Shown here piece after piece: positions 51,248 through 58,719 of a DNA stretch of 58,719 nt. The translations under genes were made by a program, and so were the position numbers. Below the pieces are notes generated by a model that saw only the letters and a list, made by a program, of their open reading frames with translations, was not told the origin of the DNA and did not search any database. Source of the DNA: Paenibacillus elgii NBRC 100335 (GTDB lineage Bacteria > Bacillota > Bacilli > Paenibacillales > NBRC-103111). The stretch spans positions 1-58,719 of the forward strand of contig NZ_BIMB01000044.1 of NCBI RefSeq assembly GCF_004000865.1, read 5' to 3'. Numbering within the stretch: position 1 is the stretch's first letter; each line of letters opens with the position of its first letter.

Positions 51248-52195
51248 ATGATGGAATTGCGTCAACTGAATACGTTCCGCACGGTTGCATCAACTTTAAA
51301 TTTCAGTCGAGCTGCGGAAGTGCTAAACTACGTACCCTCCAACGTCACGATGCAAATAAAAGCATTGGAGGAAGAGCTTGGTGTTCGTCTCTTTGACCGC
51401 TTGGGCAAGCAGCTCGTTCTCACAACTGCAGGTAAACGCTTTTTAACTCATGTCCAGGGCGTTCTAAACAAATTGGACGAAGCTCGCAGCGTCGTTCATG
51501 ACAATGAAATTCTAAGCGGTACCCTAACGATAAGTGCCAACGAGGTTATTTGCGCCTATCGGCTTCCAGCTGTCTTTCAACTATTTCGTTCGCAGCATCC
51601 GGGAATTCGTCTCATCTTCCGCTCCGTTCCAAATCAGCAACTCAAGCAAACGCTCTTTGAGGGAACCGCGGATGTCGTCTTTATGCTGGACGAACCCATT
51701 CGCTCGAGCGGACTTGCAGTGGAACCGTTGCTGGAGGAAACTTTCCGCTTTTTTGCTGCTCCAGACCACCCGCTCGCTAAACGAGCTGTGCTTCAGTTGG
51801 AAGATTTTCACGGAGAAGTGTTCCTGACTAATGAAAAAGGGTGTCCCTATCGAACCATGTTTGATCGATCATTCGAGAAAGAGGGCATCGATAGCATTAC
51901 GTATTTAGAGTTTCAAAGTGCCGAAGCCATTAAACAATGTGCCATTTCGGGAATCGGTATTGCTTTTCTTCCTGAAATCGTAGCTGAAGCCGAAGTGGAA
52001 CGGGGCGAACTTGTTGCTCTTCCATGGAAAATTCCGGACTTGTATGTGTATACACAGATGTTATGGCATAAAGACAAGTGGCTTTCACCAATCATATTAT
52101 CTTTCATAGAAGCAGCAAGAGAGGTTCTCGCTATAGAGGAGGAGTCTCCGACCAACTCTAACCAAAATAAGATATTTATTAAACATAGCGAATAG
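51248..52195 (+). CDS. LysR-family transcriptional regulator
   Basis: 315 aa; ATG 51248 or 51251 behind AAAGGGGAT. The N-terminal HTH is canonical (MELRQLNTFRTVASTLNFSR, AAEVLNYVPSNVTMQIKALE, EELGVRLFDRLGKQLVLTTA). The effector domain is complete (GTLTISANEVICAYRLPAVF, GTADVVFMLDEPI, CAISGIGIAFLPEIVAEAEV). It is divergent from the MetX-like gene, which it probably regulates through the palindrome at 51218. Ligand unknown. Confidence 0.93.
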   Translation: MMELRQLNTFRTVASTLNFSRAAEVLNYVPSNVTMQIKALEEELGVRLFDRLGKQLVLTTAGKRFLTHVQGVLNKLDEARSVVHDNEILSGTLTISANEVICAYRLPAVFQLFRSQHPGIRLIFRSVPNQQLKQTLFEGTADVVFMLDEPIRSSGLAVEPLLEETFRFFAAPDHPLAKRAVLQLEDFHGEVFLTNEKGCPYRTMFDRSFEKEGIDSITYLEFQSAEAIKQCAISGIGIAFLPEIVAEAEVERGELVALPWKIPDLYVYTQMLWHKDKWLSPIILSFIEAAREVLAIEEESPTNSNQNKIFIKHSE

Positions 52196-52218
52196 GCCAC
52201 TCCTTAATCTGGAGTGGC
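52196..52218. terminator. Hairpin between convergent genes
   Basis: A perfect 8-bp stem GCCACTCC / GGAGTGGC with loop TTAATCT. The T tail is poor (TCTTAC) on the plus side. Confidence 0.55.
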
Positions 52219-52270
52219 TCTTACAATTGTTAAACGTCCGTAGGAAAGGATCATTCCAATATCAATGTCG

Positions 52271-52745
52271 CTAAATAACGGGTTCCCTATCCATTTTTTC
52301 GTCCTTAGCCATTTTAGCTACACGCCCAAATTGTACATAATAAAATGCGGACATCACAACGACCAGAATGGCAAGTACCAGGAAAATGTTGCTATATACG
52401 AAAGTAGTGCTATTTTGGGGTATCGGATTTAAGCGAAAGGTCGATGTACCCAAATCCAGTATCTTGCCGATAGCAGCTGTTGATGCAGCCGTAGAAATAA
52501 AAGTAATCATGGAGAACAAGCCCATTCCTACTCCTATATGCTCTTTTGATTGCGTTCGTGAAACGGTGTTCGACATCGCAATTTGCATGAACGATTGACC
52601 AAGGGCACCGAAAATAAGAAAGATCGCAATAAATACTGGCGACATACCAACGGCTGAAGACAAACAGATGAAACTTATAATAAGAAGTGCTGCTGCTGTA
52701 TACACAAGGAACGGGTTTCCCTTTTCATCAGCTAATTTGCCGCCC
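52271..52745 (-). pseudogene. MFS transporter, C-terminal fragment
   Basis: Minus-strand frame of about 155 residues from the region [20 protein letters not shown] to the stop. It carries the last four or so membrane segments of a DHA2-type (14-segment) drug transporter: [40 protein letters not shown], a final VFYSNIF-like helix and a charged tail. The 5' two-thirds are missing; reading upstream, homology ends at about 52745-52755, beside the start of an AraC-type fragment in the opposite direction. Confidence 0.75.
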
Positions 52746-52779
52746 CGCCTATACTTGAATTCGAGAGAGGGAAATGAGA

Positions 52780-53003
52780 TGGAGTGGCTGGAGCGGATGA
52801 ATCGGGCGATAGACTATATTGAAGCAAACCTGACCGGGGAGATCGAGTTGAGGGAAGCGGCCCGCATGGCCTGCTGTTCGTCGTATCAGTTCCAGCGTAT
52901 GTTCTCGTTCATTACGGACGTGACGCTGGCGGAGTACATTAGGCGGAGACGGCTGACGCTTGCCGCGCTGGAGCTGCAGCACGGCGGGGCGGCGAAGGTG
53001 GTG
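52780..53003 (+). pseudogene. AraC-family regulator, N-terminal fragment
   Basis: ATG 52780 opens [20 protein letters not shown], then [20 protein letters not shown] and [20 protein letters not shown], the first HTH of an AraC regulator of the effector-binding type. At about GGAAKVV, where the second HTH (usually DLALKYGYDSPEAF-like) should continue, homology stops at about 53003 and the frame runs on into the antisense of the neighbouring minus-strand frame. The second HTH and effector domain are gone, so it is non-functional. Confidence 0.78.
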
Positions 53004-53005
53004 GG

Positions 53006-53409
53006 TTTACTTGCCCAGGCGCAAGTGGAATATATTTCTCCACCTCCTCGTCGTGCGCTCCGGCCTGCGTGAAGAACGTCATCAGGTAGTCGTTATCGTA
53101 CAGTATGGCGACTTTGTACGTTTGGAGCCCATCACCTACATCGAGTATTTCTACGTACTCGGGGTGACTTCCAAGCAGTCCTCCGTTTTCATGGTCTAAC
53201 CCCATGTTGCCAAGCTCTCGAATGTTGTCACCTGCTTCAAGAACTACGATGTAGCCCCTTCCGACCAAACGAAACTCGGTTGCCTCTTTTTCCTTCTGCT
53301 CATCTCTAAGTTGTAGTAAATACTCCTCAACCTGAAGGAGAAGTTCCACTGGAAGTGTCACAGCAAGTCGTAAGACGACAAGGTCTTGCTGTGTCTTGAT
53401 GATTCTCAT
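53006..53409 (-). pseudogene. Hypothetical protein, probably 3'-truncated
   Basis: ATG 53409 has an excellent site (TTAGGAGGGAC). About 134 residues follow ([57 protein letters not shown]), after which the frame continues into the antisense of the AraC fragment, giving an artificial Pro/Arg/Ala-rich tail. The 5' end looks intact with its own leader hairpin; the 3' end appears cut at about 53005. I recognise no family. The authentic part may still be made as a fusion with the antisense tail. Confidence 0.55.
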
Positions 53410-53434
53410 TCATCTGTCCCTCCTAAAAATGAAA

Positions 53435-53458
53435 ATAACCCCTCGAAAAAGGGGTTAT
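53435..53458 (-). terminator. Hairpin in the leader of the 53409 gene (possible attenuator)
   Basis: A perfect 9-bp stem ATAACCCCT / AGGGGTTAT with a 6-nt loop. On the minus strand it is followed by TTTCATTTTT and then the ribosome binding site, so it lies in the 5' leader of the truncated gene and looks like a leader terminator. Confidence 0.5.
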
Positions 53459-53476
53459 GGTTATGATATATGTATA

Positions 53477-53519
53477 ACCATTACGAACACCGTTCTTGAC
53501 GAACGGTGTTCGTAATGGT
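53477..53519. promoter_or_regulatory. Nested palindromic operator before the efflux gene
   Basis: Arms of 19 bp, ACCATTACGAACACCGTTC (53477-53495), loop TTGAC, and its perfect complement (53501-53519). Each arm contains its own small dyad GAAC-N3-GTTC, so two dimer sites sit head to head. Such sites are typical of TetR repressors; a third GAAC-N3-GTTC lies before the monooxygenase gene, and the TetR gene is the last of the cassette. Confidence 0.78.
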
Positions 53520-53594
53520 ATAACTGAAATGTGCTTATTAGAGCTCAATAAGCATGCTCTGAAATTTATACAGAAAGAAGTGAGAATAATCGAT

Positions 53595-55037
53595 ATGGGG
53601 CCAGCAAATAAAACAGCAAGTATGCAGTCAGAATTTTCATTGAAAAAAATATTACCGGTGCTGCTTGCAGTGACTTCGGGAATGTTCCTTGTAATCTTGG
53701 ACAGTACGATTATGAACGTGGCAGTACCGAAATTGGTAAGCGCCTTTGATACCAATCTCAGCACCATTCAATGGGTCATTACGGCCTATACTTTGTCATT
53801 ATCAGCTATTATTCCGCTCGCAGGTTGGTTCTCGGACCGTTTCTCGTCAAAACGGATGTTTATGACGAGCATCGTGTTATTTGTGCTTGCTTCTGTCTTG
53901 TGTGCCCTGGCGCAAACGCCTGAGCAACTGATCATCTTCCGTATCCTTCAAGGACTCGGAGGGGGCATGGTTGCCCCGATTGGGATTGCAACGGTGTTCT
54001 CCGTTTCGCCTCCCGATAAACGTGGTTCAGTCATGGGGATTCTCGGGATTCCGATGCTACTCGCACCGATTCTCGGTCCTGTTCTGTCTGGTTGGCTTAT
54101 TGAGTTTATAAATTGGCACTGGATCTTTTTCATCAATGTGCCGGTTGGGTTTATCGCGTTACTAATGGCATGGAGATACCTCCCTACAGCGAAGCCGAAG
54201 CACAACAGCAAGCTCGATGTAGTCGGCGCAATCTTAGCTCCGATTTCCTTCGCCTCACTGGTCTTCGCGGTTCACCAAGCTGGTGAGAAGGGCTGGTCGA
54301 ATGCATGGACGCTTGGTTCACTCATATTCGGTATCGTCATGCTTACAATTTTTATCTGGCATGAATTGCAGCAGAAATATCCTCTGCTGGAGCTTAGGGT
54401 GTTCCGCTCTCCGGCATTCGTACATGGAATTCTCGTCGCGTGGCTAAATCAGATTGCGTTGTTCGGCAGCATTCTGTTGTTCCCTCTTTATTTGCAGCAG
54501 GTTAAGGGCCTTTCGCCGCTTGAGGCTGGACTGTATGTCATTCCACAGGCAATCTTGTCAACGGTGGGAATCAACCTCGGTGGCAAATTGTTTGACCGTT
54601 ACGGAGTTCGGCCGGTTGCCATTATGGGCATTCTGTCTCTATCTGGCTCATTGCTCGCATTGACACAAGTTACTGCTAATACCAGTCCGTTGTACATTAT
54701 GTGTAGCTTTGCCTTTGCAGGACTAGGCCAAGGATTGACGATGATGCAGATCAATACTCATGTGCTCAAATCGGCTCCGAAGGAATTAGTCAGTCGCGTG
54801 ACACCGATAACAACTTCAGCCCAGCAAATCATGTCATCCTTCGGAGTGACGATTACGATGGCTTTTCTAGCTGAAAAGATTAGAGAACTACCTTCCCAGC
54901 ATACTCTCAATCAGTTGGGGTATGCTTTCGGTTCCACGTTCTGGATCACTCTGGGGTTTGCGATTGCGGCATTAGTACTCAGTTTATTTTTTGCAAAACG
55001 TATAGAAAATAAGACTGCCTCACCTCAATCGAAATAG
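53595..55037 (+). CDS. DHA2-family MFS efflux transporter (EmrB/QacA type)
   Basis: 480 aa from ATG 53595 (MGPANKTASMQSEFS); the start is not certain, since AAGTGAG is somewhat distant and the frame is open upstream into the operator. Fourteen hydrophobic segments. Motif D1-like MFLVILDSTIMNVAVPKLV, AGWFSDRFSSKRMFMTSIVL, FRILQGLGGGMVAPIGIATV and motif C in ILGIPMLLAPILGPVLSGWL mark DHA2 drug:H+ antiporters. It lies behind a nested TetR operator and upstream of a TetX-like monooxygenase and a TetR gene, so it probably exports the compound those genes respond to. Confidence 0.92.
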   Translation: MGPANKTASMQSEFSLKKILPVLLAVTSGMFLVILDSTIMNVAVPKLVSAFDTNLSTIQWVITAYTLSLSAIIPLAGWFSDRFSSKRMFMTSIVLFVLASVLCALAQTPEQLIIFRILQGLGGGMVAPIGIATVFSVSPPDKRGSVMGILGIPMLLAPILGPVLSGWLIEFINWHWIFFINVPVGFIALLMAWRYLPTAKPKHNSKLDVVGAILAPISFASLVFAVHQAGEKGWSNAWTLGSLIFGIVMLTIFIWHELQQKYPLLELRVFRSPAFVHGILVAWLNQIALFGSILLFPLYLQQVKGLSPLEAGLYVIPQAILSTVGINLGGKLFDRYGVRPVAIMGILSLSGSLLALTQVTANTSPLYIMCSFAFAGLGQGLTMMQINTHVLKSAPKELVSRVTPITTSAQQIMSSFGVTITMAFLAEKIRELPSQHTLNQLGYAFGSTFWITLGFAIAALVLSLFFAKRIENKTASPQSK

Positions 55038-55087
55038 CATTAGCTTATCAGCAGAGAGAATTTGTATTCTGCGGCCTTGGACGAAAA

Positions 55088-55098
55088 GAACGGAGTTC
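55088..55098. promoter_or_regulatory. Third GAAC-N3-GTTC operator
   Basis: GAAC-GGA-GTTC, followed by GC, in the 116-bp gap between the efflux and monooxygenase genes. It differs by one centre base from the arm dyads at 53477-53519, suggesting that one repressor controls both genes. Confidence 0.65.
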
Positions 55099-55153
55099 GC
55101 AATAAAGATATTTCACTTTGATAAACGACAAATATGCTGAGGAGATGTTTACA

Positions 55154-56326
55154 ATGACAACAACTACTAAAGATCAAAAACGTATCGCTATTATCGGAGG
55201 AGGCCCCGGCGGACTAACGCTTGCGCTCATTCTTCAACATCATGGCATTCCGTCCGTCATTTATGAGCGGGAGCTGGAAGACAAGAGTCATGAACGCGGA
55301 GGTTCCCTTGACATTCATGAGGAATCCGGTCAACAGGCGCTGAAGGAAGCCGGACTTTATGAGGCTTTTCAAAAAGTAGCTCGTTATGAAGGGGAGGACT
55401 TTCGGCTTTTTGATAAGACGGGGAAATGTTATATGGATGAAGTAGCCGATGAGGATACTCCAGGAGGGCGGCCAGAGATCGACCGTGGCGTACTTTGCGA
55501 TTTACTCTTAAGCAAGTTGGACCCAGCGATCATCCGCTATGGGTATAAGCTAGACAAGGCCGTTTCACTACCAAGTGGCATGACAGAACTTCATTTCGAG
55601 AACGGGTTCGTCGATACCGTGCATCTTGTAGTTGGAGCGGACGGTGCCTTCTCCCGTATTCGTCGGCTGCTTTCGGATACGGATGTCAGTTATTCGGGAC
55701 TAACCATGTTAGAGCTTAATGTTGAGGACGCTGCTAACCGCTATCCTGATTTGGCTGCATTCAACCGTCGTGGCAAAGTGTTTGCATTGGACGATCACAA
55801 AGGCATTTTGGGGCAGTTGAATGGTGATGGGCGCATTAAGGTCTATGCGAGCCTGTGGGTGGATCGGGAGTGGCTCGAAACAAGCGGTATTAGGTCTGAA
55901 AATCCTCAGGAAGCGAAAGCAAAACTACTGGAGATCTTCCAAGATTGGGATGAGTCGCTCAAAAATTATATCCGCTACGCGGCTGATGCTGTTCTTCCAA
56001 GACGGATTTACATGTTACCGGTTGGATTCAAGTGGAAAAGGAACTCCGGTGTTACGCTGATCGGTGACGCGGCCCACGTCATGTCTCCGTTCGCTGGCGA
56101 AGGCGTTAATATGGCGATGCAGGACGCAATGGAGCTTGCACTTGCGATCGTACGGAATGAAGATCAAGCAAAAGCGATCGAGGATTATGAGGAGAAGATG
56201 TACGCCTATTCTTCGGAGATGGCTCGTGAGTCAAACGATAATCTCGTCCTGTGCTTCTCGGATGATGCAGCCCGGAAGCTTAACGAGCTTATGAATTCGT
56301 ACCATGAGCAGCATAACGAAGCGTAG
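55154..56326 (+). CDS. FAD-dependent monooxygenase, TetX-like
   Basis: 390 aa from ATG 55154 (GAGGAGA eight bases upstream), very close to the 388 aa of TetX. FAD-binding IAIIGGGPGGLTLALILQHH, then ERGGSLDIHEESGQQALKEA, which aligns by eye with the RGGTLDLH segment of TetX. The PEIDRGVLCDLLLSKL, VVGADGAFSRIRRLLSDTDV and GDAAHVMSPFAGEGVNMAMQ motifs also correspond. The enzyme class hydroxylates aromatic substrates with NADPH and oxygen; TetX does so on tetracyclines. Whether this protein acts on tetracycline is not shown. Its neighbours, an efflux pump and TetR, fit inactivation plus export of a toxic compound. Confidence 0.88.
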   Translation: MTTTTKDQKRIAIIGGGPGGLTLALILQHHGIPSVIYERELEDKSHERGGSLDIHEESGQQALKEAGLYEAFQKVARYEGEDFRLFDKTGKCYMDEVADEDTPGGRPEIDRGVLCDLLLSKLDPAIIRYGYKLDKAVSLPSGMTELHFENGFVDTVHLVVGADGAFSRIRRLLSDTDVSYSGLTMLELNVEDAANRYPDLAAFNRRGKVFALDDHKGILGQLNGDGRIKVYASLWVDREWLETSGIRSENPQEAKAKLLEIFQDWDESLKNYIRYAADAVLPRRIYMLPVGFKWKRNSGVTLIGDAAHVMSPFAGEGVNMAMQDAMELALAIVRNEDQAKAIEDYEEKMYAYSSEMARESNDNLVLCFSDDAARKLNELMNSYHEQHNEA

Positions 56327-56379
56327 TCGTGCCCGAAGGGCGAATTTACTATTCGCTTCCGGTATGATATAAGAAAAGT

Positions 56380-57072
56380 ATGATGAAACCTAAACGTAAA
56401 ATTGTAAGTCGCCGGGCTCGTCCGGCCAAAGAACCGCTCAGTCATGAGTTGATTGTAAAGACCGCCTATGAGTTGCTGAAAGAAGAAGGCACCTCAGGCA
56501 TGAGCATGCGGAAGGTGGCCAAAGCACTGGACACCGGACCTTCCTCGCTCTATGTTTACGTAAAGAACTTGCAGGAGTTGAGCTCCTATGTGCTGGATTA
56601 TGGACTTGGGGAGCTCGTGCTGCCAGAGCTAACGGAAGGCAATTGGAAGGAACAGCTTTTCCGGGCTTTGGATGCGTATGTGATGTTGCTAATCGAGCAG
56701 CCTGGACTTGCAGAGCTGTCACTTCAGGCAATTCCGGTAGGGACCCATGCATTCCGGTTGAATGAATACCTACTTACGGTCCTGCACAAGGGTGGTATTA
56801 CGTCCACTTCCGCTGCTTGGGGAATGGATCTATTATTGCTGTATGTTTCCTCAGTCGCTTTCGAGAAGGCCGCTAGGTCCAGGCATGGAGAGGAACAGAT
56901 GAATGCCATCCAACGTTCTTACCAAGCTTCAGATCCGGTTCGTTTCCCGCTCATTCACAGTCTGAAAGAGGAGTTGTTTTCCGGAGACACCGTTTCGAAG
57001 GAACGGTTCTATTGGGGGATTGAAGTGATCTTGAACGGTATTGTGCAAGCTAACGGTTTGCAGCGGAGCTAG
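56380..57072 (+). CDS. TetR-family repressor of the efflux-monooxygenase cassette
   Basis: 230 aa. The HTH is ELIVKTAYELLKEEGTSGMS, MRKVAKALDTGPSSLYVYVK, NLQELSSYVLDYG; the C-terminal domain is of the TetR_C type (LRALDAYVMLLIEQPGLAEL-like helices, ending FYWGIEVILNGIVQAN). A -10-like TATGAT ends only 11 bases before ATG 56380 and no ribosome binding site is visible, so translation may be leaderless; ATG 56383 is an alternative. A palindrome GCGAAT-ttact-ATTCGC-like (56340-56356) lies just upstream. The predicted targets are the GAAC-N3-GTTC operators before the two upstream genes. Confidence 0.9.
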   Translation: MMKPKRKIVSRRARPAKEPLSHELIVKTAYELLKEEGTSGMSMRKVAKALDTGPSSLYVYVKNLQELSSYVLDYGLGELVLPELTEGNWKEQLFRALDAYVMLLIEQPGLAELSLQAIPVGTHAFRLNEYLLTVLHKGGITSTSAAWGMDLLLLYVSSVAFEKAARSRHGEEQMNAIQRSYQASDPVRFPLIHSLKEELFSGDTVSKERFYWGIEVILNGIVQANGLQRS

Positions 57073-57145
57073 ATCAGTTGTTGGACGGTAACGGCTTACT
57101 GGTTTCCCTTCAAGAGCGAATTTTTGAACAAAGCGAGAACAAAGA

Positions 57146-57174
57146 AAGGGCCATCCCAACGAAGGATGGCCCTT
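57146..57174 (+). terminator. Hairpin at end of the TetR cassette
   Basis: A perfect 11-bp stem AAGGGCCATCC / GGATGGCCCTT with a 7-nt loop. The following TAAAACTTG is a poor U tract, but the stem is strong. Confidence 0.7.
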
Positions 57175-57321
57175 AAAACTTGCCGTTACAGACAGCGCGG
57201 TGAGCCGAAACCACTCCAGACCCTAGGTGTACGTTTCAAAGGAGCCATGATAAAAAGCGCTTCCTTTGGTTTGTCGTAAATCCTCAATCTTCCTCTTTAG
57301 CCTCGATTGCCGCGTAGGCCA

Positions 57322-58233
57322 TTATCTCTCCACAGGGGAGAATTTTAGTTTATCGTCTTGTGTTTTCCTTGTTCTCTGTCCCTGCACAGTGGCTAGAACT
57401 ACGCCGCAAATGATTAGAACAGAACCTGCCGCTTGCGTTAAGGAAATCGGGGTGCCAAGCGTGATATAACCTAAAATCATGGCGACAAACGGTTGTAAAT
57501 TCAGAAACAGGGAGGCTTTAGCCGCCCCTACCTTGCGGATCTGCGCATTCCAGATAACTGCGCATAAGCCCTGAATGAGCAGAGCCGATCCAAGCAAGAG
57601 AACCCACCACCAGAAGTGAGGCTCCACCTGTACGTGAGGCTCGCTCCAGACCGCCACCGGGTATACCGAAATGCAGCCCAGCACGGTAGTATACACCGTT
57701 GCGACAAATGCATCCATACGTTCCGTCAGCTTTTTCATGAGGATCATTGATCCCGACAATGCCAGCATACAGATAAACATGATCCAGACGCCTTCGGTAA
57801 TGGCTGTGCCCATGCTTCCGCCGGGTCCAACCACGAAGAAGACACCGGCGAGGGCGACAATCGAGCCTGCAGCCATGCGTTTCGTTAACGGCTCTTTCAA
57901 AAATAAGCGGGCAAACAGCGCCGTAAAAATTGGAGCTAACGATAAGATGAGCGAAGCCGTCGTTGCATCCGTTGTCCGGAGTCCCGTAAAGAAAGAAACT
58001 TGGTGAAGCAGCATCCCAATCAGAACGAAGGGTACCAAATAAACGGAGTCGCGGAACGTAATCTTCGTCATGCCACGGGTTGCAACCAAATAAATAAGCA
58101 GGAACGCCGATGAAACCATAAGCCGGTATGCCGACAGATGCAAGGCGGGAAATGCTTGCAGCAGCAGCGAACTTAAGACGAAATTGCTCCCGTAAAGGGT
58201 TGCGCAAAACAAGAGAGGCAAATAAGTTCGCAA
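57322..58233 (-). CDS. EamA/DMT-family transporter
   Basis: 303 aa from TTG 58233 (AGAAGGCG upstream). Ten hydrophobic segments in two repeats (LLFCATLYGSNFVLSSLLLQ at the start; VWIMFICMLALSGSMILMKK opening the second) and the family element VGAAKASLFLNLQPFVAMIL. It lies 45 bp downstream of a RidA gene on the same strand, so it may export an amino acid or reactive metabolite linked to RidA chemistry. Substrate unknown. Confidence 0.88.
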   Translation of the reverse strand: MRTYLPLLFCATLYGSNFVLSSLLLQAFPALHLSAYRLMVSSAFLLIYLVATRGMTKITFRDSVYLVPFVLIGMLLHQVSFFTGLRTTDATTASLILSLAPIFTALFARLFLKEPLTKRMAAGSIVALAGVFFVVGPGGSMGTAITEGVWIMFICMLALSGSMILMKKLTERMDAFVATVYTTVLGCISVYPVAVWSEPHVQVEPHFWWWVLLLGSALLIQGLCAVIWNAQIRKVGAAKASLFLNLQPFVAMILGYITLGTPISLTQAAGSVLIICGVVLATVQGQRTRKTQDDKLKFSPVER

Positions 58234-58278
58234 GCAGATGCGCCTTCTTTCACAGAAATACGGGATAATGGAGCGGAT

Positions 58279-58659
58279 TTAAATGGGTTTGATTGCGATA
58301 AGCTCTATTTCAATCTTGGCGTCTCTTGGAAGTCTGGACACTTCTACGGTTGTTCTAGCAGGGTGATGCTTGCTGAAATATTGGCTGTACACTTCGTTCA
58401 TCTGCTGAAATTGCTCTAAATCCGTCATGAAAACGGATGTTTTTACAACGTCTACTAAAGATAATCCAGCTTCAGCTAAAACGGCTTGCAGGTTCTTTAA
58501 TATTTGATGGGTTTGGTCAACGATGCCTTCTTTCAGATTTCCTTCGGCATCAATCGGAAGCATGCCTGACGTATAGACGGCATTTCCTAAAGTGATGGCT
58601 TGCGAATAAGGGCCGATAGCTGCGGGTGCTTTTGTTGTTGTAATAGCGGTATGGCTCAT
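58279..58659 (-). CDS. ridA: RidA-family reactive intermediate deaminase
   Basis: 126 aa from ATG 58659 (MSHTAITTTKAPAAIGPYSQ); a GTG at 58674 is an alternative, because ACGGAG is somewhat far from the ATG. The RidA pattern is complete: APAAIGPYSQAITLGNAVYT, SGMLPIDAEG, VVKTSVFMTDLEQFQQMNEV, HHPARTTVEVSRLPRDAKIE with the active-site Arg in PARTTVEV. RidA hydrolyses reactive enamine/imine intermediates from amino-acid metabolism. It is the first gene of a two-gene operon with an EamA transporter. Confidence 0.94.
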   Translation of the reverse strand: MSHTAITTTKAPAAIGPYSQAITLGNAVYTSGMLPIDAEGNLKEGIVDQTHQILKNLQAVLAEAGLSLVDVVKTSVFMTDLEQFQQMNEVYSQYFSKHHPARTTVEVSRLPRDAKIEIELIAIKPI

Positions 58660-58719
58660 CGTATTAAATTTCACTCCGTCTTTTATAAATTGGTGAATAA
58701 AAAGGCCCGAGGCGACAAT

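Noticed and set aside
53496..53594. N-terminal extension of the efflux protein
   Set aside because: The open frame starts with a TTG in the loop of the operator palindrome and has no ribosome binding site; the protein most likely begins at 53595.
1..58719. CRISPR array, complete insertion sequence, prophage or tRNA gene
   Set aside because: No regularly spaced repeats other than the 42-bp coding repeat, no transposase or integrase frame, and no tRNA-like cloverleaf were found.

Overview
The window looks like a chromosomal segment of a Paenibacillus-type, low-to-mid G+C Gram-positive soil bacterium. This is inference, not an identification. It rests on strong AGGAGG-type ribosome binding sites, frequent GTG/TTG starts, an SLH-domain cell-surface protein, an lplABC-style sugar ABC transporter with YesM/YesN-like two-component genes, a class B sortase with a VPKTG-type substrate, and many small regulator-plus-transporter pairs. 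No tRNA, rRNA, CRISPR array, complete insertion sequence or replication origin was seen. Most of the window is accessory material: self-contained cassettes, each ended by its own hairpin.

Layout. 1-1089: end of a sortase-anchored surface protein and its class B sortase. 1159-1464: promoter with two operator-like dyads and a DoxX remnant. 1479-5071: four genes, at least two of them (SMI1/KNR4 and HEAT types) typical of immunity-gene clusters, with no toxin in view. 5152-8758: TetR/MFS unit, TMEM175-like channel, unknown protein. 9001-10593: structured leader and malate:quinone oxidoreductase. 10693-14170: Fur-boxed siderophore lipoprotein and ahpCF. 14230-18822: regulator pairs (Crp-like with DUF4386; tandem-MerR with hydrolase; ArsR with EamA exporter). 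18944-23230: two-component system, BcrA-type ABC exporter and DUF4097 lipoprotein, resembling peptide-antibiotic defence. 23711-25167: XRE-TPR regulator whose stop codon overlaps the start of a 39-residue secreted peptide, a candidate RRNPP quorum-sensing pair. 25372-31771: HxlR/quinone reductase pair, methyltransferase-NUDIX-EamA operon, DUF2834 and SMI1 genes. 31846-38284: orphan response regulator, SLH surface protein with a C-type-lectin-like domain, glycosyltransferase. 38748-48784: DUF4855 protein divergent from a complete sugar-uptake operon with kinase and regulator. 48948-53409: decayed region with five truncated genes (GNAT, MCP, MFS, AraC, unknown) around an intact MetX-like/LysR pair. 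53477-57072: DHA2 efflux pump, TetX-like FAD monooxygenase and TetR repressor with GAAC-N3-GTTC operators. 57322-58659: RidA-EamA operon.

How it works together. The recurring theme is sensing and removing small molecules: at least six transporters or enzymes sit beside a dedicated repressor and visible palindromes. The strongest candidates for something new are the XRE-TPR/peptide pair, the efflux-monooxygenase-TetR cassette, the methyltransferase-NUDIX-transporter operon, the tandem MerR protein and the folded leader before mqo. Assignments come from reading motifs by eye; no database search was run.
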